From Actinomycetes bacterium (GTDB lineage Bacteria > Actinomycetota > Actinomycetes > Actinomycetales > Actinomycetaceae): a stretch of 6,915 nucleotides of DNA. The position numbers and the translations under genes are program-made. Within the stretch, counting starts at the first letter, position 1. Each line of letters starts with the position of its first letter. The stretch lies in contig JAEZVQ010000135.1 of the NCBI GenBank assembly GCA_023420745.1, positions 1-6,915 of the forward strand. Reading direction: 5' to 3'. Below are positions 1-5,909 of the stretch, piece by piece. The notes below the pieces were generated by a model. The model was not told the origin of the DNA, did not search any database, and was given only the letters and a program-made list of their open reading frames with translations.

Positions 1-26
1 GAGTGGTTGGGTGACACCAATGTCAT
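1..26 (-). CDS. Start of an unidentified divergent gene (partial, first 8 codons)
   Basis: On the minus strand an ATG at 26-24 is preceded by GGAGGA (37-32), which gives a near-ideal Shine-Dalgarno sequence with a 6-base spacer. The frame stays open to the left edge and reads MTLVSPNH. The gene runs divergently from the ROK regulator that starts about 90 bases away. ROK repressors commonly sit beside and control divergent sugar uptake or catabolic genes, so this is a plausible target, but eight residues are too few to assign a family. The call rests on the ribosome binding site, the ATG and the divergent layout. A chance match cannot be excluded because so little of the frame is visible. Confidence 0.6.
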
Positions 27-61
27 GAGAATCCTCCGAAGCAACAAAGCGCGGGTGGCTG

Positions 62-84
62 ATTAGTTTCACCACAAAAATAAC
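62..84. promoter_or_regulatory. Candidate ROK-type operator (AT-rich imperfect inverted repeat)
   Basis: The arms ATTAGTTT (62-69) and AAAATAAC (77-84) match as an inverted repeat at 6 of 8 positions around a 7-base centre, in an AT-rich island within GC-rich DNA. TTA-TTT/AAA-TAA half-sites with about this spacing resemble the operators of NagC/Mlc-type ROK repressors in enteric bacteria. The site lies between the divergent start at 26 and the ROK gene, just upstream of a possible -10 box (86-91). Binding by the adjacent regulator could therefore control both genes. This is inference from pattern and position only. Confidence 0.35.
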
Positions 85-85
85 A

Positions 86-91
86 TATGAT
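86..91 (+). promoter_or_regulatory. Possible -10 box for the ROK gene
   Basis: TATGAT matches the -10 consensus TATAAT at five of six positions and lies about 25 bases upstream of the preferred GTG start. No good -35 box is present: at a 17-base spacing the hexamer is TTAGTT, which falls inside the left arm of the inverted repeat at 62-84. A repressor bound there would block this promoter, which fits autoregulation. Confidence 0.35.
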
Positions 92-115
92 GTTGAGCAC
101 TTGTGAGGGGTGGTG

Positions 116-1477
116 GTGACCTTCCTCACTGATCGACGTGCCGCGAATCGCGGCACACCTATCGGCATGATCGGAGACGGCGTGGAACCGCGACTTCTTG
201 ATGACACCGCGGCGGCGCTCGCGGCAGAAATCATCACCCGCGGAGCGCAACCGAGACCGCAGCTCGCGCGACGACTCGGCGTTTCAGCGGCGTCAATGAC
301 ACGACTGCAACGCGACCTCGAGGCGCGCGACATCATCGAAGAACATGCGCAGATCCCCAATGATCGCGGGCTGGGCAGACCCGTCATTTTGCTTGGTCCG
401 GCGTTGACTCCGCGGCGCTTCGTCGGCATCAAGATGACCGCTAGCGCACTTGATGCCGTGATGACGGACTTGCGCTGCCACCCCCTGGCACGCGTGTCGA
501 TACCGCTAGGACAGGACACCTCGCCAGCGCGCGTGATGCGCCTCGCTGCCGAGGCGGTGAGCACACTTGAACGCTGGATGAACGACACGAGTACAGACGA
601 ATCAGAGTCCGCATCCCATATCGTGGCGGTCGCGATTGCGCTGGGTGGACGCGTCGATCGCCACGGTTACGCCATCGATGCGGTTTACCTCAACTGGAGT
701 GGCGTCGATCTCGCTGCCGAGTTTGCCCAGCACTGCTCGCACCCCGTCACCTTTGTCAACGACGTCGAGGCGCTGGCGCGCTACGAACAGTGGTTCGGGA
801 TGGGACTAACTACGGAAAATTTCTCGATCGTCACCCTCGGGGTTGGGATCGGTCACGCGGTGGTTCACCACCGTCGGATCCTCCACCGAACCCGCGTCGA
901 CGTCAGCCTGGTTGAGCATCTCCCTATCGGGCTGTCTGATGACCGTTCGTGTGCTCTCGGGCATGTCGGTTGTATTGGTGCAACACTGACTCTTCCCGCG
1001 ATTGTTGAACGGGTGCGTGAGGTTGTTGGCACGCCACCGTGTCTCATCGGCAGCGCCTCACCCCAGCATGACACTTCGGTGATGGAGGTCACTGACGTGT
1101 CGGCGCGAGATGGGCTGCACCGTGGGGACATCAGTGACCCCGAAGTGGCATGGCTTCTCCGTTGTTGCGAGGAAGGCTCGGCGCAGGTGCGTGACATCCT
1201 TACTGACGTGGTTGACCACGCCTGTCGACTGCTTGCCGTGGTTGCCGACGTTGCCTGCGCTGAAGCGATCGTCATCAGCGGTGAACTCTCGCCGATCCTC
1301 GACTGGGGGCTTGTCGATCTCGACCGTCGATTGAGTGAACTCCGCGACCCTGCCGCGCCGCAGATGCGGTGGGAGACGCGACCGGATTCCTTCGATTATT
1401 GGGCGCACGCCGCCGCGGCGGTGGCGATCCGCTCGTGGCTAATCCGCGAGCTCGAATCGGACAAACCGACGCGTTGA
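116..1477 (+). CDS. ROK-family transcriptional regulator (NagC/XylR type)
   Basis: This is a probable DNA-binding repressor that senses a sugar or sugar phosphate, 453 residues if it starts at GTG 116. A winged helix-turn-helix occupies about residues 33-93 (helices around PQLARRLGVSAASMTRL), followed by the GRP wing motif at 87-89. The rest, about 101-445, is a ROK sugar-kinase-like domain. The kinase ATP loop (normally DxGGT) reads GIKMT at about 104-108, and the sugar-site Asn-Asp is kept (VND, about 214-216), as is the GVGIG turn (242-246). The zinc site is degenerate: His268, Cys279 and Cys286 remain in CALGHVGC, but the usual middle Cys is Leu281. This pattern fits a regulator without kinase activity. 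GTG codons at 110, 113 and 116 are in frame. GAGGGG (105-110) suits 116 best, while ATG 167 lacks a ribosome binding site. The ligand cannot be read from the sequence. The likely target is the divergent gene to the left. Confidence 0.9.
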   Translation: MTFLTDRRAANRGTPIGMIGDGVEPRLLDDTAAALAAEIITRGAQPRPQLARRLGVSAASMTRLQRDLEARDIIEEHAQIPNDRGLGRPVILLGPALTPRRFVGIKMTASALDAVMTDLRCHPLARVSIPLGQDTSPARVMRLAAEAVSTLERWMNDTSTDESESASHIVAVAIALGGRVDRHGYAIDAVYLNWSGVDLAAEFAQHCSHPVTFVNDVEALARYEQWFGMGLTTENFSIVTLGVGIGHAVVHHRRILHRTRVDVSLVEHLPIGLSDDRSCALGHVGCIGATLTLPAIVERVREVVGTPPCLIGSASPQHDTSVMEVTDVSARDGLHRGDISDPEVAWLLRCCEEGSAQVRDILTDVVDHACRLLAVVADVACAEAIVISGELSPILDWGLVDLDRRLSELRDPAAPQMRWETRPDSFDYWAHAAAAVAIRSWLIRELESDKPTR

Positions 1478-1486
1478 TCGCGATAC

Positions 1487-1774
1487 CTAGTCAGCGAGGG
1501 CTCCGTACACAATGGTGTAGGGGTGGGCGTGGCGTTGACGAATGAACCCCTCGGTCAAGAAAGGATCATCGTCGAGAATGGCAAGCGCCGACGACGCGTC
1601 CGCGACGTCGAGGATGAGTAGTGCGCCGAGGAATGGTTCCTTCCACGAGCCGACGAGGCGCAGCGTTCCACGATCGTAGAGATCTTTAAGGAACTCGCGG
1701 TGGCGGGGGCGCACCTCGTCCATCTCGTCGGCACGAGCGGGATCGTACGTGTAGTTGACGCAAAAAATAGCCAT
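1487..1774 (-). CDS. YciI-like protein (dimeric alpha-beta barrel fold)
   Basis: This 95-residue cytoplasmic protein matches the YciI/YCII family in length and layout. It begins with the strand MAIFCVNYTYD, then RPRHREFL with the conserved His at residue 25, a Gly-containing segment GALLILDV (50-57), and the conserved DDDPF (68-72) before a C-terminal strand ending near TIVYG. The conserved His and the Asp of the DPF motif are the residues proposed to act in the family, whose members include chlorohydrolase-like and muconolactone isomerase-like enzymes. The true substrate here is unknown. The start has only GAAGG one base upstream, too close for a normal ribosome binding site. TACGCT lies six bases before the ATG, so a leaderless transcript is possible. 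It is convergent with the ROK gene (9-base gap) and divergent from udk. Confidence 0.85.
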   Translation of the reverse strand: MAIFCVNYTYDPARADEMDEVRPRHREFLKDLYDRGTLRLVGSWKEPFLGALLILDVADASSALAILDDDPFLTEGFIRQRHAHPYTIVYGALAD

Positions 1775-1829
1775 ACCTTCAGCGTACGCGACGTGACTGT
1801 GGGCTGTGGCGGTGAATAGCGCTCAAAGG

Positions 1830-1851
1830 GTGCTGTGGCACCCGTGCTGTG
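1830..1851. repeat. Short direct repeat GTGCTGTG x2 upstream of udk
   Basis: GTGCTGTG occurs at 1830-1837 and again at 1844-1851, so the copies are 14 bases apart start to start. They cover the -35 region and spacer of the possible udk promoter. Direct repeats in this position can be activator or repressor sites, but two 8-mers in a GC-rich intergenic stretch could also be chance. Confidence 0.3.
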
Positions 1852-1855
1852 CGCG

Positions 1856-1861
1856 TACAAT
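1856..1861 (+). promoter_or_regulatory. Possible -10 box for udk
   Basis: TACAAT matches TATAAT at five of six positions and lies about 35 bases upstream of the udk GTG, which predicts a leader of roughly 28 bases. The -35 region (about 1832-1838, GCTGTGG) is poor. This is common in actinobacterial promoters but lowers confidence. Confidence 0.45.
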
Positions 1862-1895
1862 AGGGAAAACACCACTCGACCCAGGGAGTTCAAAC

Positions 1896-2507
1896 GTGCG
1901 CCCTCTCGTCATTGGGATTGCTGGCGGCACCGGCAGCGGCAAGACGACGCTGACTCGTGAGCTGATCCGGCATTTTTCTGCCAAAGCCACCGTCGTCTAC
2001 CACGACAACTACTACAATCGTCACGACGAACTCAGCTACGAAGAACGCGCGAAACTCAACTACGACTCGCCCGAGGCATTCGACAACGACTTGATGATCT
2101 CGCACCTCAAGGCACTGATCGACGGTCAATCGATCGACTGCCCCGTTTACGACTACACCGTGCATAATCGCTCTGATCAGACGGTGCGCGTCGATCCAAA
2201 CCCGGTGATTATCGTCGAAGGAATCTTGATCTTCTGCTTCAACGAACTGTGCGACCTGTTCGACATCAAACTGTTCGTCGACACCGACGCGGATGTGCGT
2301 ATTCTGCGACGGGTCAAGCGTGATGTGCTGGAACGTGGGCGCACGGTGGAATCGGTGGAGTCCCAATACCTCAACACCGTCAAGCCGATGCACGAACTCT
2401 ACGTGGAACCTTCGAAACGGCGTGCCGATCTCATCGTTCCCGAAGGTGGGCAAAACCTCGTCGCGCTCGAAATGATCGTCAACCGCGTCGAATACCATCT
2501 CCAATAG
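1896..2507 (+). CDS. udk: Uridine kinase (uridine/cytidine kinase)
   Basis: This enzyme phosphorylates uridine and cytidine to UMP and CMP with a nucleoside triphosphate, in pyrimidine salvage in the cytoplasm. Starting at GTG 1896 it has 203 residues, the usual family length of a little over 200. AGGGAG at 1883-1888 stands 7 bases upstream, and homology begins immediately after the start. An in-frame GTG at 1806 would add 30 residues unlike the family and would read through the promoter. Visible motifs are the P-loop GGTGSGKT (10-17), the nucleoside-binding YHDNYY (35-40), NYDSPEAFD (55-63), PVYDYTVHNR (83-92), IIVEGIL (105-111), and the RRVKRD...ERGR lid region followed by the YVEPSK and ADLIVPEGG segments. 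All expected elements are intact. The downstream metallopeptidase gene follows after 12 bases and is probably cotranscribed. Confidence 0.95.
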   Translation: MRPLVIGIAGGTGSGKTTLTRELIRHFSAKATVVYHDNYYNRHDELSYEERAKLNYDSPEAFDNDLMISHLKALIDGQSIDCPVYDYTVHNRSDQTVRVDPNPVIIVEGILIFCFNELCDLFDIKLFVDTDADVRILRRVKRDVLERGRTVESVESQYLNTVKPMHELYVEPSKRRADLIVPEGGQNLVALEMIVNRVEYHLQ

Positions 2508-2519
2508 TTGTTCGCGTCG

Positions 2520-3263
2520 ATGCCTCAAAGGAAGCGAAGGCGCGCGTGGTTGCGCCGAAGCGATGGCCTCGAGGCTACGGTGATCGACGTTGACGGTATT
2601 CCCGTGACTGTCGTGCGTACTCGAGTCAAGCGCCTCAACCTCCGCGTCGATACGGTCAGCGCTCACGTGCGCGTGTCGATGCCCGAACGGGCGCGGCTCG
2701 ACGACGCGATTGAGTTTGTGCGTTCCCGCCGTCTTTGGATTGAACGTCATCGAAAGCGCGCAGATAGTGGGTTTTGGGCAGATTTTGCTCGCCGAGCACG
2801 CCACCCCAGCGTACCGCTGATCTTCGGCGAGGCAACACCGATTGACACGACCGAATCCTCACTCGACGACGTGCTCGATGCACTGTTGCGCGCGGACGTC
2901 GACCGGCTGGTCGCCGAGTGGGCTCCGCGCGTGGGGCGCCACCCAACGGCGGTGACGATCCGCGCGATGACGACGAGATGGGGCAGCTGTCGCCATGCCA
3001 GCGGGAGGATCACCCTCAACCGCTGCCTTGTCCACCTTCCTCGCTGGGTCTGCCGCCACATTGTTGTCCACGAGCTCGTCCACCTCATCGAACCCAACCA
3101 CCAAGACGGGTTCTATCGAATGATGGACGCGCTGATCCCGGGGTGGAGGGAGGAGCGGCGCCGCATCCGCGCGTTCGCACCACTGCTCATCGCGGTAAAA
3201 GACAACGAGCGGGCGGGATACCCCGCTGATGGTGGGGCGATCCCGTCCGCTCGTCGCGATTGA
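2520..3263 (+). CDS. YgjP/DUF45-type zinc metallopeptidase (SprT-like)
   Basis: This 247-residue protein belongs to the YgjP-like metallopeptidase family. After a basic N-terminal tail comes the family's beta-rich region (VDGIPVTVVRTRVKRLNLRVD), then the hallmark TTRWGSC (WGSC at 154-157). The zinc site is HELVH at 184-188 with the third ligand His194 in EPNH, followed by GFYRMMDALIPGW. All ligands and the catalytic Glu185 are present, so it should bind zinc. The cellular substrate of the family is not well defined. No signal peptide or membrane segment is seen. The start is uncertain: ATG 2520 has no ribosome binding site, TTG 2508 directly follows the udk stop, and TTG 2550 has GAAGG nine bases upstream and would still include the whole conserved domain. 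The 12-base gap after udk suggests one operon with translational coupling. Confidence 0.9.
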   Translation: MPQRKRRRAWLRRSDGLEATVIDVDGIPVTVVRTRVKRLNLRVDTVSAHVRVSMPERARLDDAIEFVRSRRLWIERHRKRADSGFWADFARRARHPSVPLIFGEATPIDTTESSLDDVLDALLRADVDRLVAEWAPRVGRHPTAVTIRAMTTRWGSCRHASGRITLNRCLVHLPRWVCRHIVVHELVHLIEPNHQDGFYRMMDALIPGWREERRRIRAFAPLLIAVKDNERAGYPADGGAIPSARRD

Positions 3264-3265
3264 TA

Positions 3266-3279
3266 CCACTAGATAGTGG
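3266..3279. terminator. Small hairpin between convergent genes (possible weak terminator)
   Basis: CCACTA (3266-3271) and TAGTGG (3274-3279) form a perfect inverted repeat around GA. In RNA this is a five-pair stem with the loop AGAT. It sits in the 39-base gap between the convergent metallopeptidase and deoD genes, where a bidirectional terminator would be expected. It lacks a U-tract on either side and the stem is short, so intrinsic termination is not assured. Confidence 0.3.
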
Positions 3280-3302
3280 CGAAGAGACAGCGAGGTGCGA
3301 AA

Positions 3303-4010
3303 TCAGGCGAAAGCCGCCGCAACGGCGAGTTTGAGCGCGCCTTGGAACTTCGTTTCGCGATCCTCAGCCGACATATCCTGCGAGTGGTCGAGGAGGTGGT
3401 CAGACACGGTGAGAACCGTCAGCGCTTCCTTGCCAAATTCGGCGGCAACACCGTACATGGCTGCCGCTTCCATATCGACGCCGAGTACGCCGTAGCGAGC
3501 GAGATCCTCCACCTGCCCCTCGGGGGTGAGGTAGAAGTGGTCGCGGGAAAGAATCGTGCCAACGTGAACGTTGTCAGTGTCCGTCGCCGCGTCAACGGCG
3601 GCACGAACGAGGTTGTAGGAGGCAACCGCCGAGAAATGCAACCCCGGAAGAGGGTAGGTGTTCATCGAGGAATCGGTATGCGCACCGAGAGCGACGACGA
3701 CGTCGCCGACGTTAACCTCGGGGGCAATTCCGCCGCAGGTGCCAACGCGGATGACGCGCTCAACACCGTACTCTTTGAACAGTTCGGTGACGTAGATTGT
3801 CGCCGACGGCTGCCCCATGCCCGACCCCATAACCGACAGGGGACGACCGTCCACGGTACCGGTGAAGCCGAGCATCCCGCGCACGTCGGTGACCAATCGC
3901 GCGTCATCCATCAGCAGATGCGCAATACGTTCGGCGCGCTTGGGATCACCGGGCATCAGCACCGCGGGGGCGAAATCTCCAGGAGCCGCAGAAATGTGAG
4001 GAGTAGCCAT
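3303..4010 (-). CDS. deoD: Purine nucleoside phosphorylase, DeoD (hexameric) type
   Basis: This enzyme cleaves purine (deoxy)nucleosides with phosphate to the free base and (deoxy)ribose 1-phosphate, in purine salvage. The 235 residues match the family length. From ATG 4010 the protein begins MATPHI, as in Escherichia coli DeoD, so His5, which reaches the neighbouring subunit's active site, is present. Phosphate-site residues are Gly21 and Arg25 (MPGDPKRA), Arg44 and Arg88, with Thr91 in RVGTCG where E. coli has Ser. The nucleoside site has FY (159-160), DMEAAAMYG (Met180, Glu181) and the catalytic Asp204 in SDH, with Arg218 downstream. An ATG at 4016 is also in frame. GAAAGG (4026-4021) is 4 bases from it and 10 from ATG 4010. 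The gene is monocistronic in view, convergent with the udk unit and divergent from the transporter. Confidence 0.95.
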   Translation of the reverse strand: MATPHISAAPGDFAPAVLMPGDPKRAERIAHLLMDDARLVTDVRGMLGFTGTVDGRPLSVMGSGMGQPSATIYVTELFKEYGVERVIRVGTCGGIAPEVNVGDVVVALGAHTDSSMNTYPLPGLHFSAVASYNLVRAAVDAATDTDNVHVGTILSRDHFYLTPEGQVEDLARYGVLGVDMEAAAMYGVAAEFGKEALTVLTVSDHLLDHSQDMSAEDRETKFQGALKLAVAAAFA

Positions 4011-4066
4011 TGTCATTGAGCCTTTCTTCATTGCCGACATCTGATCTGACGGTCATGGGTGGGCGC

Positions 4067-4094
4067 GGAATACGCGATTGATCTAGTGTGCCAA
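4067..4094 (-). promoter_or_regulatory. Possible promoter for deoD
   Basis: On the minus strand TTGGCA (4094-4089) matches the -35 consensus at five of six positions and is followed after 16 bases by TATTCC (4072-4067), a weak -10. A start near 4060 would give a leader of about 50 bases before ATG 4010. The -35 is the stronger half of the evidence. Confidence 0.3.
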
Positions 4095-4107
4095 ATCACC
4101 CTATTGC
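4078..4107 (+). promoter_or_regulatory. Possible promoter for the NSS transporter operon
   Basis: TTGATC (4078-4083) and TATTGC (4102-4107), 18 bases apart, are a weak sigma-70-like pair. This would leave a leader of about 80 bases before ATG 4193. It interleaves with the possible deoD promoter on the other strand. The leader contains only small hairpins (for example CGCG 4132-4135 with CGCG 4142-4145), and no riboswitch class is recognised. Confidence 0.25.
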
Positions 4108-4192
4108 TGTCCACAAGGTGGGACGCTTCGTCGCGTTTTTGCGCGGTCTGTCAGGCTCACCCATACGCACCGATCACGAAAGGAGTGAGAAT

Positions 4193-5761
4193 ATGTCGAC
4201 ATCCTCGACACCGAGCGCCGCGCACAGCAGCGCCGGTACGCGTGAGAAATGGAGCGGACAATTCGGCTTCCTCATGGCTGCAATTGGCTCCGCAGTCGGG
4301 CTGGGTAACATCTGGCGTTTCCCCGGTGTCGCCTATGAAAACGGGGGAGGGGCATTCATTCTTCCCTACCTCATTGCTCTCCTATTCGTCGGGATTCCCG
4401 TCCTCCTCCTTGATTACGCGATCGGGCACAAGTACCGCGGGTCGGCACCGCTGGCATTTCGTCGGATTAAGCCCAGCGCCGAGTTCCTCGGCTGGTGGCA
4501 AGTTCTCGTATCGTTCATCATCCTCATCTACTACGTGGTCATCATTGCGTGGGCGGCTCGCTACGCCATCTACTCGGTGACGCTTGCGTGGGGAGACGAC
4601 CCGCAGACATTCTTCCTCGCCGACTTCTTGCAGGTTGAGGACAGCCTCGTGTCCTTCACCCCGGTGTGGGGCGTGTTGATTCCGTTGATCGCCATCTGGG
4701 TAGTCGTGCTGTTCACCCTGGCACGCGGGGTGACGCGGGGCGTGGAAGCTGCGAATAAGGTGTTCTTGCCGCTGCTCGTCATCCTCTTCCTCATCATGGT
4801 GGTGCGCGCTCTCTTCCTGCCGGGCGCACTGGAAGGTCTTAACGCGTTCTTCGCTCCCGACTGGGCATCACTAGCGAATCCGCATGTGTGGTTGGCAGCC
4901 TTTAGCCAAATCTTCTTCTCGATGTCGATTGCTTTCGGCATCATGCTGACTTATGCGTCATATTTGCCGTGTCGATCCAACCTCACCGGCACCAGTGTCG
5001 TCGCGGGTTTTGCGAATTCCTCGTTTGAGCTGCTCGCTGGAATCGGTGTCTTTGCCACCCTCGGGTTCATGGCTCACCAGTCTCACGTCACGGTCGCCGA
5101 ACTCGACGGGTTAAGTGGGCCAATCCTGTCCTTTGTCACCTTCCCCAAGATCATTTCGATGATGCCGGGAGGTGCGGTTTTCGGCGTGCTGTTCTTCACC
5201 TCACTCACGCTGGCGGGTGTCACCTCGCTGCTGTCACTGTTGCAGGTAGTCTCCGCAGGATTCCAAGACAAGTTCGCGATGTCGCCACGCAAGGCCGCTC
5301 TCGCAGTGGGAGGAGTGTCGGCAGTTTTGTCCGTCGTGCTGTATTCAACGACCACCGGGCTGGGAACCCTCGATGTTGTTGACTCCTTCATCAACAACAT
5401 TGGCGTCGTCTCTTCAGCCATCGCGATGACGCTGCTCGCCTATTTTGCGATGCCGAAGGTGAGGGCGCTGCGCGCTCACCTCAACGCCACATCGTCGCTC
5501 AAGGTGCCTGCCGCGTGGGACTGGATCGTCGGGCTGGTCATTCCCGCTGTGCTCGTCATCATGCTTGTTCAAGCGGTGGTGACTTACGTTGGTGAAGGGT
5601 ACGGTGGAATGGCTGCGAGTTCGGCTAATCTCCTCGTTTTCGGGTGGGGCACGATCGTGGTCGGGCTAGTCGGCTCCGCGATCCTCACCCTGATGCCGTG
5701 GGCAAAACACGCGCAAGCTGAACGCGTCATCGAATACCGCGTCGAAGAAGGGAAACACTGA
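4193..5761 (+). CDS. metP: NSS (SNF) family sodium-dependent amino-acid transporter, MetP-like
   Basis: This is a sodium-coupled symporter of the LeuT fold in the cytoplasmic membrane, 522 residues with about twelve predicted helices. ATG 4193 has AGGAG 7 bases upstream (4181-4185). An in-frame upstream extension to 4088 lacks support. The hydrophilic N-tail (1-20) leads to TM1 with AVGLGNIWRFP (34-44) and ENGGGAF, the NSS signature. Asn39, Ser243 and Asn275 correspond to LeuT sodium-1 ligands, and Ala341, Thr344 and Ser345 (AGVTS) to sodium-2. Tyr114 matches LeuT Tyr108, and QIFFSMSIAFG (239-249) is the unwound TM6. Glu279 stands where chloride-independent LeuT has Glu290. The following MetS-like subunit makes C. 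glutamicum MetPS, a methionine/alanine importer, the closest functional model. Substrate specificity is inferred, so the gene symbol is by analogy. Confidence 0.92.
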   Translation: MSTSSTPSAAHSSAGTREKWSGQFGFLMAAIGSAVGLGNIWRFPGVAYENGGGAFILPYLIALLFVGIPVLLLDYAIGHKYRGSAPLAFRRIKPSAEFLGWWQVLVSFIILIYYVVIIAWAARYAIYSVTLAWGDDPQTFFLADFLQVEDSLVSFTPVWGVLIPLIAIWVVVLFTLARGVTRGVEAANKVFLPLLVILFLIMVVRALFLPGALEGLNAFFAPDWASLANPHVWLAAFSQIFFSMSIAFGIMLTYASYLPCRSNLTGTSVVAGFANSSFELLAGIGVFATLGFMAHQSHVTVAELDGLSGPILSFVTFPKIISMMPGGAVFGVLFFTSLTLAGVTSLLSLLQVVSAGFQDKFAMSPRKAALAVGGVSAVLSVVLYSTTTGLGTLDVVDSFINNIGVVSSAIAMTLLAYFAMPKVRALRAHLNATSSLKVPAAWDWIVGLVIPAVLVIMLVQAVVTYVGEGYGGMAASSANLLVFGWGTIVVGLVGSAILTLMPWAKHAQAERVIEYRVEEGKH

Positions 5762-5762
5762 C

Positions 5763-5903
5763 ATGGAACCCGGTTCAATCATTTTGATGGTGGTGTCGGT
5801 GCTGATCGTGTGGGGTGGGCTCGTCGCCTCCGTGGTGGCGTTGCACACCATGGATACGCCGACACCAGCCGATGACGATCCCGTCGGCGCGATGACTGAC
5901 TGA
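5763..5903 (+). CDS. metS: MetS-like small subunit of NSS transporter (46 residues)
   Basis: A 46-residue ORF starts one base after the transporter stop codon, with AAGGG about ten bases upstream inside the end of the transporter gene. It reads MEPGSI, then one hydrophobic helix at about residues 5-28 containing the family-typical IVWGGLVASVVAL, then an acidic tail (DTPTPADDDP). Length, single helix and the WGGL motif fit the methionine/alanine importer small-subunit family. In Corynebacterium glutamicum the small MetS partner is needed for MetP transport. It is predicted to be a membrane protein partnering the upstream transporter in 1:1 translation by coupling. Its small size means automated callers often miss it. 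Confidence 0.88.
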   Translation: MEPGSIILMVVSVLIVWGGLVASVVALHTMDTPTPADDDPVGAMTD

Positions 5904-5908
5904 CTGAC
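5893..5908. repeat. Tetranucleotide repeat (TGAC)x4 at the metS/HAD gene junction
   Basis: Four perfect copies of TGAC span the last codons and stop of the small subunit and the gap before the HAD start. Because TGA recurs every four bases, the array carries stop codons in all three forward frames (5893, 5897, 5901, 5905). The stop actually used is at 5901. Confidence 0.8.
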
Positions 5909-5909
5909 C

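Noticed and set aside
23..250. Minus-strand open frame of 75 codons crossing the left intergenic region
   Set aside because: It has no ribosome binding site, overlaps the ROK gene antisense and conflicts with the better-supported divergent start at 26.
1890..2804. Long minus-strand open frame of 304 codons opposite udk
   Set aside because: It lies antisense to well-supported udk and metallopeptidase genes, has no recognisable domain, and its His/Val/Asp-rich composition is typical of an antisense shadow in GC-rich DNA.
3276..4019. Plus-strand open frame of 247 codons opposite deoD
   Set aside because: It mirrors deoD almost exactly and shows no family motifs. The DeoD frame has every catalytic residue, so this frame is a shadow.
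4120..4145. Hairpin CGCG-TTTTTG-CGCG as a terminator or attenuator
   Set aside because: The stem is only four strong pairs and the T-run is in the loop, not after the stem.
4108..4192. Possible SAM or other riboswitch in the leader of the MetP-like gene
   Set aside because: The leader is short and contains only small hairpins. I see no conserved core of any SAM riboswitch class.
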